Positions 1 to 12,653 are shown, counted from the first letter of the stretch. The stretch: 64,000 nt of DNA from Luteimonas sp. YGD11-2 (GCF_004118975.1 NZ_CP035376.1:868001-932000); one strand, 5' to 3'. Made by a program: numbers and translations. The notes: generated by a model not told the origin, from the sequence alone.

Positions 1-200
1 TCCGCATCCACCCAGGTGGCCAGGGAGTCGAGCTCGTCCGCGGGGCGCGGCGTCGCCACGAACGCTTCGCGGACCACCACCGCTGCCGACGGCGCCACCT
101 GGGGCCGCCCGGCTGATCCCCGCGCGTCGTGCTGCAGGCTTGCGCAGCCGGCGATGCAAAGCGGCAGGACGACGAGGAATGCGACGCGGGACGGAATCAT
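1..200 (-). CDS. Lipoprotein, N-terminal part (cut by window edge); possibly phytase-like
   Basis: The reverse strand opens with ATG at 200 and stays open to the window edge, giving about 66 residues. The first 19 residues form a lipoprotein signal: a hydrophobic stretch ending in the lipobox LCIAGC with Cys19, so the product should be lipid-anchored in the envelope. After a linker it reads FVATPRPADELDSLATW, which resembles the start of the mature domain in phytase/esterase-like beta-propeller proteins of this family; this is a recollection and the catalytic part lies outside the window. It lies downstream of sdaA on the same strand. A CATAAT box sits six bases before the ATG. The lipoprotein call is firm, the phytase call is not. 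Confidence 0.6.
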   Translation of the reverse strand, partial: MIPSRVAFLVVLPLCIAGCASLQHDARGSAGRPQVAPSAAVVVREAFVATPRPADELDSLATWVDA

Positions 201-206
201 CCGCCG

Positions 207-212
207 ATTATG
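207..212 (-). promoter_or_regulatory. Candidate -10 box (CATAAT) of a leaderless lipoprotein transcript
   Basis: CATAAT on the minus strand ends six bases before the ATG at 200. That spacing would put the transcript start on or next to the start codon. No ribosome-binding site precedes the ATG and no clear -35 element is visible. Confidence 0.4.
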
Positions 213-292
213 GCGGAGACGCCCATGCGGGCGATGCCCTGCATGCGGCGGTGGGCGTTCGCCACGAAGCGCCCCACCGCCGGACTCGACGC

Positions 293-1675
<1,383 letters not shown>

Positions 1676-1682
1676 GGGCGCT

Positions 1683-1688
1683 ATTCTA
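1683..1688 (-). promoter_or_regulatory. Candidate -10 box (TAGAAT) for sdaA
   Basis: TAGAAT on the minus strand lies seven bases before the sdaA ATG with no ribosome-binding site between, so the transcript is probably leaderless. No good -35 match is seen. Confidence 0.45.
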
Positions 1689-1730
1689 CGCGGCCCTTGT
1701 TGAACCCCGCCGTCCGGGCCGCGCAACGCC

Positions 1731-1982
1731 ATGTCCCAGCCAACGCCTGCGCTGCAGCTGTTCCAGCGCGACCACTGTCCGTTGTGCGACCAGGCGCTGG
1801 ACGTGCTGGCGCAGGCCCGTGTCCCGGACTTCGAGACCGTGTGGATCGACGATGACGAGGCGCTGGAGGCCCGTTACGGCATCCGCGTGCCGGTGCTGCG
1901 ATCAGCCGATGGCCGTGAACTCGACTGGCCGTTCGACGTGGCGGCCGTGGTGGCGTTCATCGGATCCCCGTCGGGGCCCTGA
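1731..1982 (+). CDS. Glutaredoxin-family protein (DUF836-like)
   Basis: This 83-residue thioredoxin-fold protein has an N-terminal CPLC dithiol (residues 16-19, in [10 protein letters not shown]) and a cis-proline loop later (RVPVLR). The short length and the CPLC motif match the small glutaredoxin-like DUF836 group of gammaproteobacteria, presumed cytoplasmic thiol-disulfide oxidoreductases. The gene stands alone, divergent from sdaA and convergent with the YceI gene. Its physiological substrate cannot be read from the sequence. Confidence 0.85.
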   Translation: MSQPTPALQLFQRDHCPLCDQALDVLAQARVPDFETVWIDDDEALEARYGIRVPVLRSADGRELDWPFDVAAVVAFIGSPSGP

Positions 1983-2001
1983 TCCCGCGATAGGCAGCCG
2001 G

Positions 2002-2643
2002 TCAACCGGCTGGCGCGGGCGAATCCAACGGGCCTTCCGGCGCGGTCTCGTCGCTGAAGCGCGCCGTGCGCGAGGCGAAGGCTTCCGCCTCGATGCGCAG
2101 TTCGACGCTGTCGCCGATCATCGCGGGCCACGCGTCGATGCCGAAGTCGGCACGGCTGAGGGTGGCGGTGGCGGAGAACCCGGCGGTGCGCCGGAACGGC
2201 GGCATCGGGTGGCGCTTGAGCGCGTTCATGCGTACCTGCAGGGCCAGTGGCCGGGTCACGCCGCGCAGGGTCAGCTGCCCGTGCACGATGGCCTCGTCCC
2301 CGGCGACCGGCTCCACGCGGGTGGAGATGAAGTGCGCTTCCGGGGTACGCGTGGCATCCAGCAGGTTGGCCGCGGCCACCGCCCGGTTCCAGGCCGTATC
2401 GCCGAAATCGAGCCGCTGCAGTGGCACCCGCGCCTCCAGGCGCGCCTGGCGCCAGTCGGTGGGATCGAACGCAAGCACGCCGGTGCTGCCCGAGGCCGTG
2501 CCGATGGCCTTCGAATAGCCGGCGTGGTCGACCGCCACCATCACCCGCGTGTGCACCGGATCGAGCGCGAAGCGCTCGGCGGCCGCGGCCATGGGGGAGA
2601 GCAGGGCCAGCAGGAAAACGAGCGGAGCCAGGCGCAGGGGCAT
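2002..2643 (-). CDS. YceI-family periplasmic protein
   Basis: This 213-residue protein begins with a signal peptide (MPLRLAPLVFLLALLSPMAAAA), so it is periplasmic. The rest is a YceI-type lipocalin-like barrel: FALDPVHTRVMVAVDH at the N-terminus, the middle HFISTRVEPV strand, GQLTLRGVTRPLALQV, and the terminal RADFGIDAWPAMIGDSVELRIEAEA. Family members bind isoprenoid or amphiphilic ligands; the ligand here is unknown. It is transcribed alone. A TAGACT box six bases before the ATG suggests a leaderless message. Confidence 0.92.
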   Translation of the reverse strand: MPLRLAPLVFLLALLSPMAAAAERFALDPVHTRVMVAVDHAGYSKAIGTASGSTGVLAFDPTDWRQARLEARVPLQRLDFGDTAWNRAVAAANLLDATRTPEAHFISTRVEPVAGDEAIVHGQLTLRGVTRPLALQVRMNALKRHPMPPFRRTAGFSATATLSRADFGIDAWPAMIGDSVELRIEAEAFASRTARFSDETAPEGPLDSPAPAG

Positions 2644-2649
2644 CGCGGC

Positions 2650-2655
2650 AGTCTA
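2650..2655 (-). promoter_or_regulatory. Candidate -10 box (TAGACT) for the YceI gene
   Basis: TAGACT on the minus strand ends six bases before the ATG at 2643, and no Shine-Dalgarno sequence precedes the start. This fits the leaderless pattern seen at several genes in this window. Confidence 0.4.
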
Positions 2656-2790
2656 CGGCGGGCGGCCACGCCGTATGTGCAGGCGCCGCGACCAATAGCT
2701 TGATCGCCGTCACATCGCGCCTTGCACGGGCAGACGGGCATTGCGACGATGGCCGTCCGCCGGGGAGGCGGAGCAGGGGAAACATCCGAT

Positions 2791-5700
2791 ATGCGCACGG
2801 CGCTGTTGACGGTGCTGCTGTGGCTGGGCACCTGTGCCCTGGCCGCCGCCGCGCTGCCGGAAACGCCGCGTTTCCGCCCGGTCGGCGCGCAGGAAGGGTT
2901 GCCGTCCAGCGACATCATGGGCATCGCCCGCGACCGCGCGGGTTTCGTCTGGATCGCCACCGGCGACGGCCTGGCGCGCTACGACGGCATGCAGATGAAG
3001 GTATGGCGGCATGATCCCGGCCGCGCCGGGTCGCTGGGCGACAACTTCATCCAGGCCGTACACGTCGATGCGCGCGACCGGGTCTGGGTCGCCACCGAGA
3101 AGGGCGGCCTTGCACGCTATGTCCGCGATGGCGACCGCTTCGAACCGCTCGACGACGGCGGCCTGATCAGCGATCCCAACATCCTGTCGCTGACCGATCG
3201 TGATGGCGAACTGTGGTTCGGGGCGATGGACGGTGCGCTCTACCGCTGGTCGGACAGCGCCGGGCTGACGCGCTTCGCACCCGACGACGATGCGCCCGAT
3301 GGCCTGACCTCGCAGCCGATCCTGGACCTGGACGTCGATCCGCAGGGCCGGGTGTGGGCGGCGACCTTCGGCGGGGTCGTCGTGGCCGACGGCAATGGCG
3401 CGCGCCGTGTCGCGCTGCCGGGCGCGGTGCCCTATCCGCGCGTGTACACCGCGCGCTGGATGGGCGAGGCGCTGTGGGTCGGCACCGCGGAGGGCACCTT
3501 CGTGATGGACGCCGATGGCAGCTGGAGCCGACCGGCCTGGAGTTCGATGTTCGAGGCGCCCAACGCCGCGGTGAGCTTCGCCCGCGATGACGACGGCGCG
3601 CTGTGGATCGGCTCGCAACGGCGGCTGTGGCGGGTACCGGCGAACGGCGTGCCACGGCCGGTGGAGACCGGTGCGCCGGTGCAGGACCGCGGGATCATGC
3701 AGATCCTGCGCCAGGACGATGGCGCGGTGTGGGTACCGCTGCCCGGCATCGGCCTTGGGTATCTGCGCTCCGACTGGCGCCAGGTGGCGCAGTTCGATAC
3801 CCGCGACGGCCTGCTGCCCACGCTGTACACGGCGCTGGCGCCGGCGCACGACGGTGGCATCTGGCTGGGCAGTGCTGCCGGTGTGCAGTGGCTGTCGGCG
3901 GCCGGCGAGGTGGAGGCGTTCGAGGAGCCACTCGACAGTCAGCTGCGCATGCACCGGGTGGCGGCACTGGCCGAGACCGCCAGTGGCGTGCTCTGGATCG
4001 GCGTGCGCCCCGGGCTGCTGCGGGTGGGCGCGCAGGGGTCCGTCGATTTCTGGGGCCCCGACAGCCCGCAGGATGCCGCGACCGGGCGCATCACCGACCA
4101 GGTCCAGATTGCGCCGGATGGCACGTTGTGGACCGCGGCGCGGCAGGGCGGCCTGCAGCAGCGGGATGCCGACTCCGGGCGGGTGCTGCGCGAAATCCCG
4201 GCCGACGACCGTGGTGACCACGAGGCCATGGGGTTCGATGCCGAGGGCCGGCTGTGGACCGCGGGCGATTACGGCCTTGCGGTGTTCGACCCGGAGAGCG
4301 GCCGCCTCGAGCCGCGGATCGCCACCGGCGGGCGCACGGTCGTCGCGTTCGCGTTCGACGGTGCCGACACCCTGTGGCTGCAGAGCATCGAGGGCCTCGA
4401 CCGCTACCGCCGCATCGACGGTCGCTGGACCTTCGACGACCGCGTCGATGCGGGTCGCGGCATGCCGCCCCTGTCGGCGTCCGCGCTGCGCATCGACGCA
4501 CGCGGGCGGGTATGGGTATCGACCACGCGCGGCCTGTACCGCTGGGATCCCGCGGCGGGGCGCATGCGCCATCTGGGTGTCGGCCTGGGCTTCCGCAACC
4601 AGGAGTTCGTCTACCGCGCGCTGGCGCTGACCACCGATGGCGTGCTCGCCGGCGCCACCGGCGATGCCGGCGTGGTGCTGATCGACACCAGTGCCGACGC
4701 CGATCCGCCCGTGGTGCCGGCGCTGGAACTCGACAGCTTCGCGGTACGCGAGGATGGCGAATGGCGCGAGCGGCCCGGGCATGGTGCCGCGGTGCTGGCA
4801 CCGGGACGCAGCGAACTGCGCATCAGCGCGCGACTGCTGGCGTTCGACGACCCCCAGAACAACCGCTACTGGTCGAAGTTGGAGGGGGTCGACCGCGACT
4901 GGCAGGAGCAGGGTGCATCCGGCGACCGCGTGCTGGTAGGGCTCGCGCCCGCCCGCTACACGCTGCATCTGCGCGCGGCCGATGCGCACGGCTCGGTGGC
5001 CGAACGCAGCGTCGAAGTGCTGGTGCAGCCGCCCTGGTGGCGCACCCCCGTGGCACTGGTGGCGTGGGTGCTGCTGGCGCTGGCGCTGGTGGCGGCGCTG
5101 GCTGCCGGCTACCGCGCGCGCCTGCGCCGGCGCCACGCATGGCAGCTGGCCGAGCGCGAGCGCGCACTGGCCGAGCAGGCCTCGGTGGCCAAGAGCCGCT
5201 TCCTGGCAACGCTCGGCCACGAGGTGCGTACGCCGATGACCGGCGTACTGGGCATGAGCGAGCTGCTGCTCGATTCCCCGCTGCAGCCTCAGCAGCGCCG
5301 TTACGCGCAATCGATCCGCCATGCCGGCGAGCACCTGATGCGCCTGCTCAACGACGCGCTGGATCTTGCCCGCATCGAGGCAGGTCGCCTGGAGCTGGAC
5401 CCGCGGCCGTTCGACCCGCGCGCGCTGCTGCAGGATGTCGCCGGATTGATGGCGCCGCTGGCGGGGCAGCGTGGCCTCGGGTTCGTGGAGGAAGTCGACC
5501 CGGCGCTGCCGCGCTGGCTGGTGGGCGACGCGATGCGGGTGCGGCAGATCCTGCTCAACCTGCTCGGCAACGCCATCAAGTTCACCGAGCGCGGCCATGT
5601 CGGGCTCGCGGTGGCGTACACGGATGGCGACGTGCGCTTCGAGATCCGCGACACCGGCCCCGGCCTCAATGATGCGCAGCGCGACCGCCTGTTCCGCCGC

Positions 5701-6300
5701 TTCGAGCAGGCCGACGGCGCGCGCACGGCCGCGCGCTACGGCGGCAGCGGGCTGGGCCTGGCGATCTGCCAGGAGCTGGCGGCGGAAATGCGCGGGCGCA
5801 TCACCGTCGACAGCACGCCCGGCGAGGGCACCTGTTTCCGCGTGTGGCTGCCGCTGCCGGCTGCGACCGCCGGACCCGAGGAGGTCGCGGTGCCTGCGGA
5901 GGCGTCCGCGGCGCCAGCCGGGCTCGATGTGCTGCTGGTGGAGGACGACCCCACCGTGGCGGAGGTGATTGCCGGCCTGCTGCGCGCACAGGGACATGCG
6001 GTGGTGCATGCCGGGCACGGGCTGGCGGCGCTGGTCGCCTTGCGCGCGCAGCCGATGGACGTGGCGCTCGTTGATCTCGACCTGCCCGGCATCGATGGCA
6101 TCGCGGTGGCCGGGCAGTTGCGCGCGCAGTCGCCGGGCATCGCGCTGGTGGCCATCACCGCGCGCGCCGATGCCGATGCGGAGCCTGCGGCACGGGCCGC
6201 CGGCGTCGACGGCTTCCTCCGCAAGCCGCTGACAGGCAGGATGCTCGCCGATGCGCTGCGCGAAGCCTGCGCGCGCCGCCTGGAGGATCCGCTCGAATGA
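2791..6300 (+). CDS. Hybrid sensor histidine kinase with propeller sensor domain (paralogue 1)
   Basis: An 1169-residue membrane sensor kinase. In order: signal peptide (residues 1-20), a periplasmic beta-propeller of repeated VWVAT/LWIGT-type blades (about 30-680), a Y_Y_Y domain, a transmembrane helix (about 750-775), a HisKA domain with phosphoacceptor His810 in [10 protein letters not shown], an HATPase domain (N box [12 protein letters not shown] boxes DTGPGL and GGSGLGLAI), and a C-terminal receiver with Asp1095 in [10 protein letters not shown]. Unlike Bacteroides HTCS proteins it lacks an AraC output domain. I chose ATG 2791 because it opens the signal peptide and follows AGGGGA; a start at 2722 is possible. 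Its stop overlaps the next gene by four bases, so the two paralogues should be co-translated. The signal sensed is unknown. Confidence 0.93.
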   Translation: MRTALLTVLLWLGTCALAAAALPETPRFRPVGAQEGLPSSDIMGIARDRAGFVWIATGDGLARYDGMQMKVWRHDPGRAGSLGDNFIQAVHVDARDRVWVATEKGGLARYVRDGDRFEPLDDGGLISDPNILSLTDRDGELWFGAMDGALYRWSDSAGLTRFAPDDDAPDGLTSQPILDLDVDPQGRVWAATFGGVVVADGNGARRVALPGAVPYPRVYTARWMGEALWVGTAEGTFVMDADGSWSRPAWSSMFEAPNAAVSFARDDDGALWIGSQRRLWRVPANGVPRPVETGAPVQDRGIMQILRQDDGAVWVPLPGIGLGYLRSDWRQVAQFDTRDGLLPTLYTALAPAHDGGIWLGSAAGVQWLSAAGEVEAFEEPLDSQLRMHRVAALAETASGVLWIGVRPGLLRVGAQGSVDFWGPDSPQDAATGRITDQVQIAPDGTLWTAARQGGLQQRDADSGRVLREIPADDRGDHEAMGFDAEGRLWTAGDYGLAVFDPESGRLEPRIATGGRTVVAFAFDGADTLWLQSIEGLDRYRRIDGRWTFDDRVDAGRGMPPLSASALRIDARGRVWVSTTRGLYRWDPAAGRMRHLGVGLGFRNQEFVYRALALTTDGVLAGATGDAGVVLIDTSADADPPVVPALELDSFAVREDGEWRERPGHGAAVLAPGRSELRISARLLAFDDPQNNRYWSKLEGVDRDWQEQGASGDRVLVGLAPARYTLHLRAADAHGSVAERSVEVLVQPPWWRTPVALVAWVLLALALVAALAAGYRARLRRRHAWQLAERERALAEQASVAKSRFLATLGHEVRTPMTGVLGMSELLLDSPLQPQQRRYAQSIRHAGEHLMRLLNDALDLARIEAGRLELDPRPFDPRALLQDVAGLMAPLAGQRGLGFVEEVDPALPRWLVGDAMRVRQILLNLLGNAIKFTERGHVGLAVAYTDGDVRFEIRDTGPGLNDAQRDRLFRRFEQADGARTAARYGGSGLGLAICQELAAEMRGRITVDSTPGEGTCFRVWLPLPAATAGPEEVAVPAEASAAPAGLDVLLVEDDPTVAEVIAGLLRAQGHAVVHAGHGLAALVALRAQPMDVALVDLDLPGIDGIAVAGQLRAQSPGIALVAITARADADAEPAARAAGVDGFLRKPLTGRMLADALREACARRLEDPLE

Positions 6301-9300
6301 GCCTGTTGTACGCCCCGGCGCGCTGGTTGCGCCGGTCGGCGGTGGTGCTGGTCCTGGCGCTGCTGTCGGCAGTGGCCGCGGCCAGCCCGCATCCGGAGAA
6401 CCTGCGCCTGCGCCAGATCGGCGTGGCCGAAGGCCTGCCGTCGAACCGCGTCAACGCGCTGCTGCAGGATCCGGCCGGCTATCTGTGGATCGGCACCGGC
6501 GACGGCCTGGCGCGCTACGACGGCACTGCCATGCAGGTGCTGCGGATGGAGGACGGCCTGCCGGCGAACTTCATCTGGTCGCTGGCCTGGCGCGCGGACG
6601 GCACCCTGTGGATCGGCACCCGTCACAACGGCCTGGTGGTGCACGACCCGGTGCGTGGCGACATGCGTCGTATCGACCGCAGCACGCTGCCGGGCCTGGG
6701 CGGCAACGACATCTGGGCGCTCGATACCCATGAGCCCGACGCGGTGTGGATCGGCACCGCCGATGCCGGCCTGCACCGTCTGCGTGATGACGGCAGCATC
6801 GAGCGCTGGATGCCCGAGCCCGGCAACCCGCGCAGCCTCCCGCACGCCGGCGTGGTGCGCCTGGAACGCGACCCGCAGGGCCGGCTCTGGGTGGCGACGC
6901 TGGGTGGGCTGGCGCGCTGGACCGGCGACGGCTTCGAGCGCGTCGACGGCGTTCTTCCCACCAGCATCCGCTTCGACCGCGACGGCGTGCTGTGGGTGGG
7001 TGCCGCCGAGGGCGCGCACGTGCTCGATCCCGACGGGGCGCTGCGCCCCGCGCCGGTCGCGGCGCCCGACCCGCGGCTGCGCCCGATCCAGCTGCTGGTG
7101 CAGGACCAGCGCGGCGCGCACTGGGTGGACGTGGCGGCCGGGCTGGGCCATGTCGACCACGGTGAATCACACGAGGTGCCGCTGTACAGCCCGCTGGCGC
7201 AGGACCGGGTGCGGCCACAGTGGACGATGGGCATCGAGGACCGCGAGGGCGGCATCTGGCTGGCCAGCCACACCCATGGGCTGTGGTACCACCCGGCCGG
7301 ATGGAGCCTGTTCTCCGCGCGCACCCTGCGGCCCGGGCAGCCGGGCGGCATCCACAACTCGCACGTGCGCGGCATCGCGGCATCCTCCGACGGCCCGATC
7401 TGGCTGGTCGGCAGCGGCGGTGCGCTGGAGTCGCTGGACCTGCGCAGCGGCCGCCTGCGCAAGCACCTGCACGACGTGGCGGACGGCCGCCTGCTGGACT
7501 GCGTGCACGAGGACCGCCATGGCCAGGTGTGGATCGGTTCGCGCCGCGGACTGGCGCGCTACACGCCGTCCACCGGCGCGCTGCAGCGCTGGGCCGATGC
7601 CGACGGCCTGGCCGGCGAGTCGGGCTCGGTGGTGCGTTTCGCCGAGAGCGCGCAGGGGCTGTGGATGCTGTTCGATAACGGCGTGATCCAGCTGCGCGAC
7701 CGCGACGGCCACACCCTGGACATCCACCAGCCCGGTGGCGGCGGGCTGGAGTCGGGAGAGAACGTCTACGACCTGGCGATCGGCCCCGACGGCGCGCCAT
7801 GGCTGGCCACCGCGCGCGCGTTGCGGCATCTGCGGGACGGCCAGTGGCGACAGGTCGACGGCGCCCCGGTCGGCGGCTGGACCGCGCTGCGCTGGGATGC
7901 CCGGGCCGGCCAGGTGCTGGCCGCGGGGGCCGGCAACGTCGCCGTCTTCGACTGGCGCGACGGCCGCCTGCAGCCGCACGCGCGCGTCGGCACTGCCGAG
8001 GGTCTGCCGCAGGTGGCCTTCAGCGGCGTGGTGCGCGATCCCGGCGGGGTGCTGTGGCTGTCGAGTTCGCGCGGGCTGTGGCGGGTGGATCCGGGCACCG
8101 CGGCAGTGCGCGCCTACGGCATCGACGACGGCCTGCCGAGCCAGGATTTCCCCACGCCACTGTTTGCCGACCCGCACAGCGGCCGGGTACTCGCGGGTTC
8201 GCCCGACGGGCTGGTGGACTTCGATCCGCTGCAGGTGGTGCCGGCCACCGACGAGCCGCGCGTGCTGGTCGAGGAGATCGGCCTGCGCGGGCAGGCGCCG
8301 ATCCAGCGGATGTCGCACGCACCGTTCATGATCGGCCACGACGACCGCGAACTGCAGGTGCGGGTGCGGCTGATGTCGTTCCGCAACCCGGGCGCGCACC
8401 GCTATGCGTTCCGCCTCGATGGCGAGGACGCCGGCTGGGTGGAGAGCGCCACCGGCGAGCGCGCGTTCTCGCAGCTTGCGCCCGGCAGCTACACGCTGTG
8501 GGTGCGCTCGCGCAACGAGGAGGGCGTGTGGTCGACACCGCAGGCGCTGCGTTTCGAGGTCACCCCGCCGTGGTGGCGCACGCTGGCCGCGCAACTGCTG
8601 TTTTCCGCGCTTGCGCTGGCCGCGGTGTGGTGGATCGCGTGGAGCTACCGCCGCCGCCTGCGCCGCCGCCATGCCTGGCAGCTCGCCGAGCACAAGCGCG
8701 AAGTGGCCGAACAGGCCTCGCTGGCCAAGACCCATTTCCTGGCCACCCTCGGCCACGAGGTGCGCACGCCGATGACCGGCGTGCTCGGCATGAGCGAGCT
8801 GCTGCTGGGCACGCCGCTCGACGAGCGCCAGCAGCGCTATGCCGAATCGATCCGCGATGCCGGCGAACACCTGCTGCGGCTGGTCAACGATGCGCTCGAT
8901 CTCGCGCGCATCGAGGCGGGCAAGCTCAAGCTCGACATGCGTCCGTTCGACCTGCGGGCGCTGCTCGACGAGACGCTGTCGCTGATGGCCCCGGTGGCGC
9001 ACCAGCGTGGGCTCGAGTTCCGCGAACGCATCGCCGGGGACCTGCCCGCCTGGGTCTCGGGCGACGTGGTGCGGGTGCGCCAGATCCTGCTCAACCTGCT
9101 GGCCAACGCGATCAAGTTCACCGAGCACGGCCATGTGGAACTGAGCGCGGAACCGGCCGGCGAGGGGCAGGTGCGCTTCGTCGTCGGCGACAGTGGCCCC
9201 GGGCTCAACCGCGAGCAGCGCGAGCGCCTGTTCCGGCGCTTCGAGCAGGCCGAGGGCGCGCGCACGTCCGCGCGCTATGGCGGCAGCGGCCTCGGGCTTG

Positions 9301-9866
9301 CGATCTGCCAGGAGCTGGCCGCGGAAATGGGCGGGCGCATCGATGTCGACAGTGCGCCCGGCCAGGGCACGCGTTTCGCGGTGGAGCTGCCGCTGCCGGA
9401 GGTGCGCCCGCCGTCGGCGGAGGCGTCCGTGGACCCGGCGCCGCGCCCGCCCGGCACGCTGTTCCTGCTGCTGGTGGAGGACGACCCGACGGTGGCCGAG
9501 GTCATCAGCGGGCTGCTGCAGGCGCAGGGCCATCGGGTGATGCATGTCGCGCACGGGCTGGCGGCGCTGGTGTCGCTGGCGACGGCCGAGGTCGATGCCG
9601 CGCTGCTCGACCTCGACCTGCCCGGCATCGACGGGCTGGCGCTGGCACGGCAGATGCGCGCGCAGGGCTTCGGGCGGCCGCTGATCGCGATCACCGCACG
9701 CGCCGACGCCGACGCCGAACCGCTGGCGATGCAGGCGGGCTTCGACGGCTTCCTGCGCAAGCCGCTGACCGGCGGCATCCTCGCCGATGCACTGGCGAAG
9801 TGGGTGCAGCCGCCGGCGCCGGTCGACGATGCACACGGCCGGCCGCCGGCCGACGAGAGCCACTAA
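6297..9866 (+). CDS. Hybrid sensor histidine kinase with propeller sensor domain (paralogue 2)
   Basis: An 1189-residue paralogue of the preceding kinase with the same order: signal anchor ([12 protein letters not shown]), propeller blades such as [17 protein letters not shown] domain, one transmembrane helix ([24 protein letters not shown]), HisKA with His820, HATPase ([27 protein letters not shown]) and receiver with Asp1105. The kinase and receiver parts are very close to paralogue 1, while the sensor parts differ more, which suggests duplication followed by sensor divergence. It starts inside the stop of paralogue 1 (ATGA overlap). No separate response regulator or Hpt gene lies nearby, so the phosphate destination is unknown. 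Confidence 0.93.
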   Translation: MSLLYAPARWLRRSAVVLVLALLSAVAAASPHPENLRLRQIGVAEGLPSNRVNALLQDPAGYLWIGTGDGLARYDGTAMQVLRMEDGLPANFIWSLAWRADGTLWIGTRHNGLVVHDPVRGDMRRIDRSTLPGLGGNDIWALDTHEPDAVWIGTADAGLHRLRDDGSIERWMPEPGNPRSLPHAGVVRLERDPQGRLWVATLGGLARWTGDGFERVDGVLPTSIRFDRDGVLWVGAAEGAHVLDPDGALRPAPVAAPDPRLRPIQLLVQDQRGAHWVDVAAGLGHVDHGESHEVPLYSPLAQDRVRPQWTMGIEDREGGIWLASHTHGLWYHPAGWSLFSARTLRPGQPGGIHNSHVRGIAASSDGPIWLVGSGGALESLDLRSGRLRKHLHDVADGRLLDCVHEDRHGQVWIGSRRGLARYTPSTGALQRWADADGLAGESGSVVRFAESAQGLWMLFDNGVIQLRDRDGHTLDIHQPGGGGLESGENVYDLAIGPDGAPWLATARALRHLRDGQWRQVDGAPVGGWTALRWDARAGQVLAAGAGNVAVFDWRDGRLQPHARVGTAEGLPQVAFSGVVRDPGGVLWLSSSRGLWRVDPGTAAVRAYGIDDGLPSQDFPTPLFADPHSGRVLAGSPDGLVDFDPLQVVPATDEPRVLVEEIGLRGQAPIQRMSHAPFMIGHDDRELQVRVRLMSFRNPGAHRYAFRLDGEDAGWVESATGERAFSQLAPGSYTLWVRSRNEEGVWSTPQALRFEVTPPWWRTLAAQLLFSALALAAVWWIAWSYRRRLRRRHAWQLAEHKREVAEQASLAKTHFLATLGHEVRTPMTGVLGMSELLLGTPLDERQQRYAESIRDAGEHLLRLVNDALDLARIEAGKLKLDMRPFDLRALLDETLSLMAPVAHQRGLEFRERIAGDLPAWVSGDVVRVRQILLNLLANAIKFTEHGHVELSAEPAGEGQVRFVVGDSGPGLNREQRERLFRRFEQAEGARTSARYGGSGLGLAICQELAAEMGGRIDVDSAPGQGTRFAVELPLPEVRPPSAEASVDPAPRPPGTLFLLLVEDDPTVAEVISGLLQAQGHRVMHVAHGLAALVSLATAEVDAALLDLDLPGIDGLALARQMRAQGFGRPLIAITARADADAEPLAMQAGFDGFLRKPLTGGILADALAKWVQPPAPVDDAHGRPPADESH

Positions 9867-9926
9867 CGCGACCGCGTGCACGCGGGCTTGGCACCGCGTG
9901 CACGCCGGACATGCCCGAATGCGCCC

Positions 9927-10928
9927 ATGAGCGCATTCAGCGGCGACCTGGTCGTCCTCACGCCGGAAGGCCTGTACTGCCCGCCGGGTGATTTCCATAT
10001 CGATCCCTGGCGGCCGGTGCCGCGCGCGGTGATCACCCACGGCCATGGCGACCATGCGCGGGCCGGCATGGGCGAATACCACTGCAGCACCGGCTCGCTG
10101 CCGATCCTGCGCTGGCGCTTGGGCGAGCAGTGCTACCACGTGCATGCGCATGGCGAGCCGTTCGTGATCGGCGACGCGCGGGTGTCGCTGCATCCCGCCG
10201 GGCACGTGCTGGGTTCGGTGCAGGTGCGCATCGAGGCCCGGGGCGAGGTCTGGGTGGCCTCGGGCGACTACAAGCGCCAGCCCGACCCCACCTGCGCCCC
10301 GTTCGAGGTCGTGCCCTGCGACGTCTTCATCACCGAGGCGACCTTCGGCCTGCCGGTGTACCGCTGGCCGCACACCCCCGACGTGGCCGCCGATATCGTC
10401 GACTGGCGCAGGCGCTGCGAGGCGCGTGGCGAGGCGGCGGTGCTGTTCTGCTACGCGCTGGGCAAGGCGCAGCGCGTGCTGGCCGAGATCGCTGCGCATG
10501 AGGACCGCCCGGTGCTGCTGCACGGGGCGATCGCCACCGGCGTGCAGGTGTATCGCGATGCCGGCGTCGCGCTGCCGGACACCCGCGCCGTGGCCGAGGA
10601 GGAGAAAGGCCGCGATTTCGCCGGCGAGCTGGTGCTGGCACCCCCGTCGGCCGCCGGCAGTGCGTGGATGCGCCGTTTCCGCCGCGCGCAGACCGGGTTC
10701 GCGTCGGGGTGGATGCGCATCCGCGGCAACCGCCGCCGCCGCAACGTCGACCGTGGTTTCGTGGTCTCCGACCACGCCGACTGGCCGGACCTCGTGCGCA
10801 CCGTGCGCGAGACCGGCGCGCGGCGGGTGATCGCGACCCATGGCGATACCCACGCCATCGTGCGCGCGCTGTGCGAGGAGGGCATCGAGGCCGAGGCCTT
10901 CCGCACCGGGTACGGCGATGAGGACTGA
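9927..10928 (+). CDS. Ligase-associated DNA exonuclease (metallo-beta-lactamase fold)
   Basis: A 333-residue metallo-beta-lactamase/beta-CASP-type nuclease of the kind found beside bacterial ATP-dependent ligases. The metal-binding motif THGHGDHARAG lies near residue 33; HPAGHVLGSVQV, ASGDYKRQPDPT and the late VSDHADW are further conserved parts of the fold. Family knowledge makes it a DNA 3' end-processing nuclease related to SNM1/Artemis. I start it at ATG 9927 (MSAFSGDLVVLTPEG), since the upstream extension to 9876 is not conserved. It is the first gene of a four-gene repair operon, 36 bases before the ligase. Confidence 0.9.
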   Translation: MSAFSGDLVVLTPEGLYCPPGDFHIDPWRPVPRAVITHGHGDHARAGMGEYHCSTGSLPILRWRLGEQCYHVHAHGEPFVIGDARVSLHPAGHVLGSVQVRIEARGEVWVASGDYKRQPDPTCAPFEVVPCDVFITEATFGLPVYRWPHTPDVAADIVDWRRRCEARGEAAVLFCYALGKAQRVLAEIAAHEDRPVLLHGAIATGVQVYRDAGVALPDTRAVAEEEKGRDFAGELVLAPPSAAGSAWMRRFRRAQTGFASGWMRIRGNRRRRNVDRGFVVSDHADWPDLVRTVRETGARRVIATHGDTHAIVRALCEEGIEAEAFRTGYGDED

Positions 10929-10964
10929 GCGCCGCTGCAGCGTGCAGGCACGGAGGGCCGGCAC

Positions 10965-12653
10965 ATGAAACGCTTCGCCGCGCTCTACACCGAGCTCGAC
11001 CGCAGCACCGCGACGCTCGACAAGCGCGCGGCGCTGGTGGCGTACTTCCGCGAGGCACCGCCGCGCGATGCCGCGTGGGCGCTGTACCTGTTGAGCGGCG
11101 GCAAGGTGGCAGGGCCGAAGCGGCGCATCGCCGGCACCCGCGAGCTGCGCGAATGGATCGTGGCCGAATCCGGGCTGCCGGACTGGCTGGTCGACGCCAG
11201 CTACGACCAGGTCGGTGATCTCGCCGAGACCCTGGCACTGCTGATGGACGAGCCGGCCGAACCCGGCGACGACATCGGCCTGGCGGACTGGATCGAAGAG
11301 CGCCTGCTGCCGGTCGCCAACCGCGAGCCGGAGACGCGCCGTGCGGTGGTCACCGGCGCATGGCGCTCGCTGTGCTTCGACGAGCGCCTGGCGTTCAACA
11401 AGCTGCTGACCGGTGCACTGCGGGTCGGGGTGTCGCAGCGGCTGGTGCAGCAGGCGCTCGCCGGGATGAGCGGCATCGACATCGCGCTGATCGCCCAGCG
11501 CATGCTCGGCAACTGGGCGCCGACGCCGGCGTTCATGCGCGACCTGCTGTCGCCCGACGCGCTGCCCGCCGACCGCCAGCAACCGTACCCGTTCTTTCTG
11601 GCGTCGCCGCTGGAAAGCACGCTGCGTGCCGCGCCCGGCGACGAGGCCGGCATGGCGGAGGAGCCGGCGCCGGAGGCGCTGTCGCTGGCCGGTGATCCGG
11701 ACGCGGTCGCCCGCGCGCTGGGTCCGATCGACGACTGGTTGCTGGAATGGAAGTGGGACGGCATCCGCCTGCAGCTGATCCATCGCGACGACGACGCCGC
11801 GCTGTGGTCGCGCGGCGAGGAGCGCCTGGATGGCCGCTTCCCGGAGATCGAAGCGGCGGCGGCAACGCTGCCGCGCCACTGCGTGATCGATGGCGAACTG
11901 CTGGCCTGGGGCGATGCCGACGTGCCGATGCCGTTCACCGTGCTGCAAAAGCGCATCCAGCGGCTGAAGCCCGGCGCGAAGACGCTGGCCGATGCGCCTG
12001 TGCGGGTACGCGCCTACGACCTGCTCGAACTCGATGGCGAGGACCTGCGCGAGCGGCCGCTGCGCGAACGCCGTGCCCTGCTGGAAGTGCTGCTGGCATC
12101 GCATGGCGATCCGCGCATCACCGTCTCGCCGCGGGCCGAGGTGCGCGACTGGGTCGAAGCCGCGGCGCTGCGCGAAGGCGCGCGCGAGCGCGGCGTCGAG
12201 GGGCTGATGCTCAAGCGGCTGGAGTCGCCATACCAGGCCGGGCGGCGTCGCGGCGACTGGTGGAAATGGAAGATCGATCCGCTGACCGTGGATGCGGTGC
12301 TGCTGTACGCGCAGTCCGGCCACGGCCGCCGCAGCACGCTGTACACCGACTACACCTTCGGGCTGTGGGATGGCGAGGTGCTGGTGCCGGTGGCCAAGGC
12401 GTATTCCGGGCTCGACGACCGCGAGATCCTGCAGCTCGACCGCTGGATCCGCGCCAATACGCTGGAACGCTTCGGCCCGGTGCGCTCGGTGACCGCCCAC
12501 CATGTCTTCGAGCTGGGCTTCGAGGCGGTCAACCGCAGCAGCCGCCACAAGTCCGGGATCGCGGTGCGCTTCCCGCGCATCCTGCGCTGGCGCCACGACA
12601 AGCCGGTGGCCGAGGCCGACCGCCTCGAGACCCTGAAGGCGCTGGCGCGGTGA
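10965..12653 (+). CDS. ATP-dependent DNA ligase
   Basis: A 562-residue ATP-dependent ligase. An N-terminal helical DNA-binding domain (about 1-200) precedes the nucleotidyltransferase domain, whose motif I is EWKWDGIR with the adenylated Lys263; SRGEERLDGRFPEI (motif III region) and the late GLMLKRLESPYQAGRR and WWKWKI (motifs IV-V) are present. A C-terminal OB-fold follows. It has no polymerase or nuclease domain, so it is not LigD; it belongs to the class paired with the exonuclease, Lhr-type helicase and PdeM. Its stop overlaps the GTG start of the helicase. It is a presumed accessory ligase beside the NAD-dependent LigA, which is not in view. Confidence 0.93.
   Translation: MKRFAALYTELDRSTATLDKRAALVAYFREAPPRDAAWALYLLSGGKVAGPKRRIAGTRELREWIVAESGLPDWLVDASYDQVGDLAETLALLMDEPAEPGDDIGLADWIEERLLPVANREPETRRAVVTGAWRSLCFDERLAFNKLLTGALRVGVSQRLVQQALAGMSGIDIALIAQRMLGNWAPTPAFMRDLLSPDALPADRQQPYPFFLASPLESTLRAAPGDEAGMAEEPAPEALSLAGDPDAVARALGPIDDWLLEWKWDGIRLQLIHRDDDAALWSRGEERLDGRFPEIEAAAATLPRHCVIDGELLAWGDADVPMPFTVLQKRIQRLKPGAKTLADAPVRVRAYDLLELDGEDLRERPLRERRALLEVLLASHGDPRITVSPRAEVRDWVEAAALREGARERGVEGLMLKRLESPYQAGRRRGDWWKWKIDPLTVDAVLLYAQSGHGRRSTLYTDYTFGLWDGEVLVPVAKAYSGLDDREILQLDRWIRANTLERFGPVRSVTAHHVFELGFEAVNRSSRHKSGIAVRFPRILRWRHDKPVAEADRLETLKALAR

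Noticed and set aside
2710..6018. Long minus-strand frame opposite sensor kinase 1
   Set aside because: Same reason: a codon-usage shadow with no motif, opposite a gene with clear domains.
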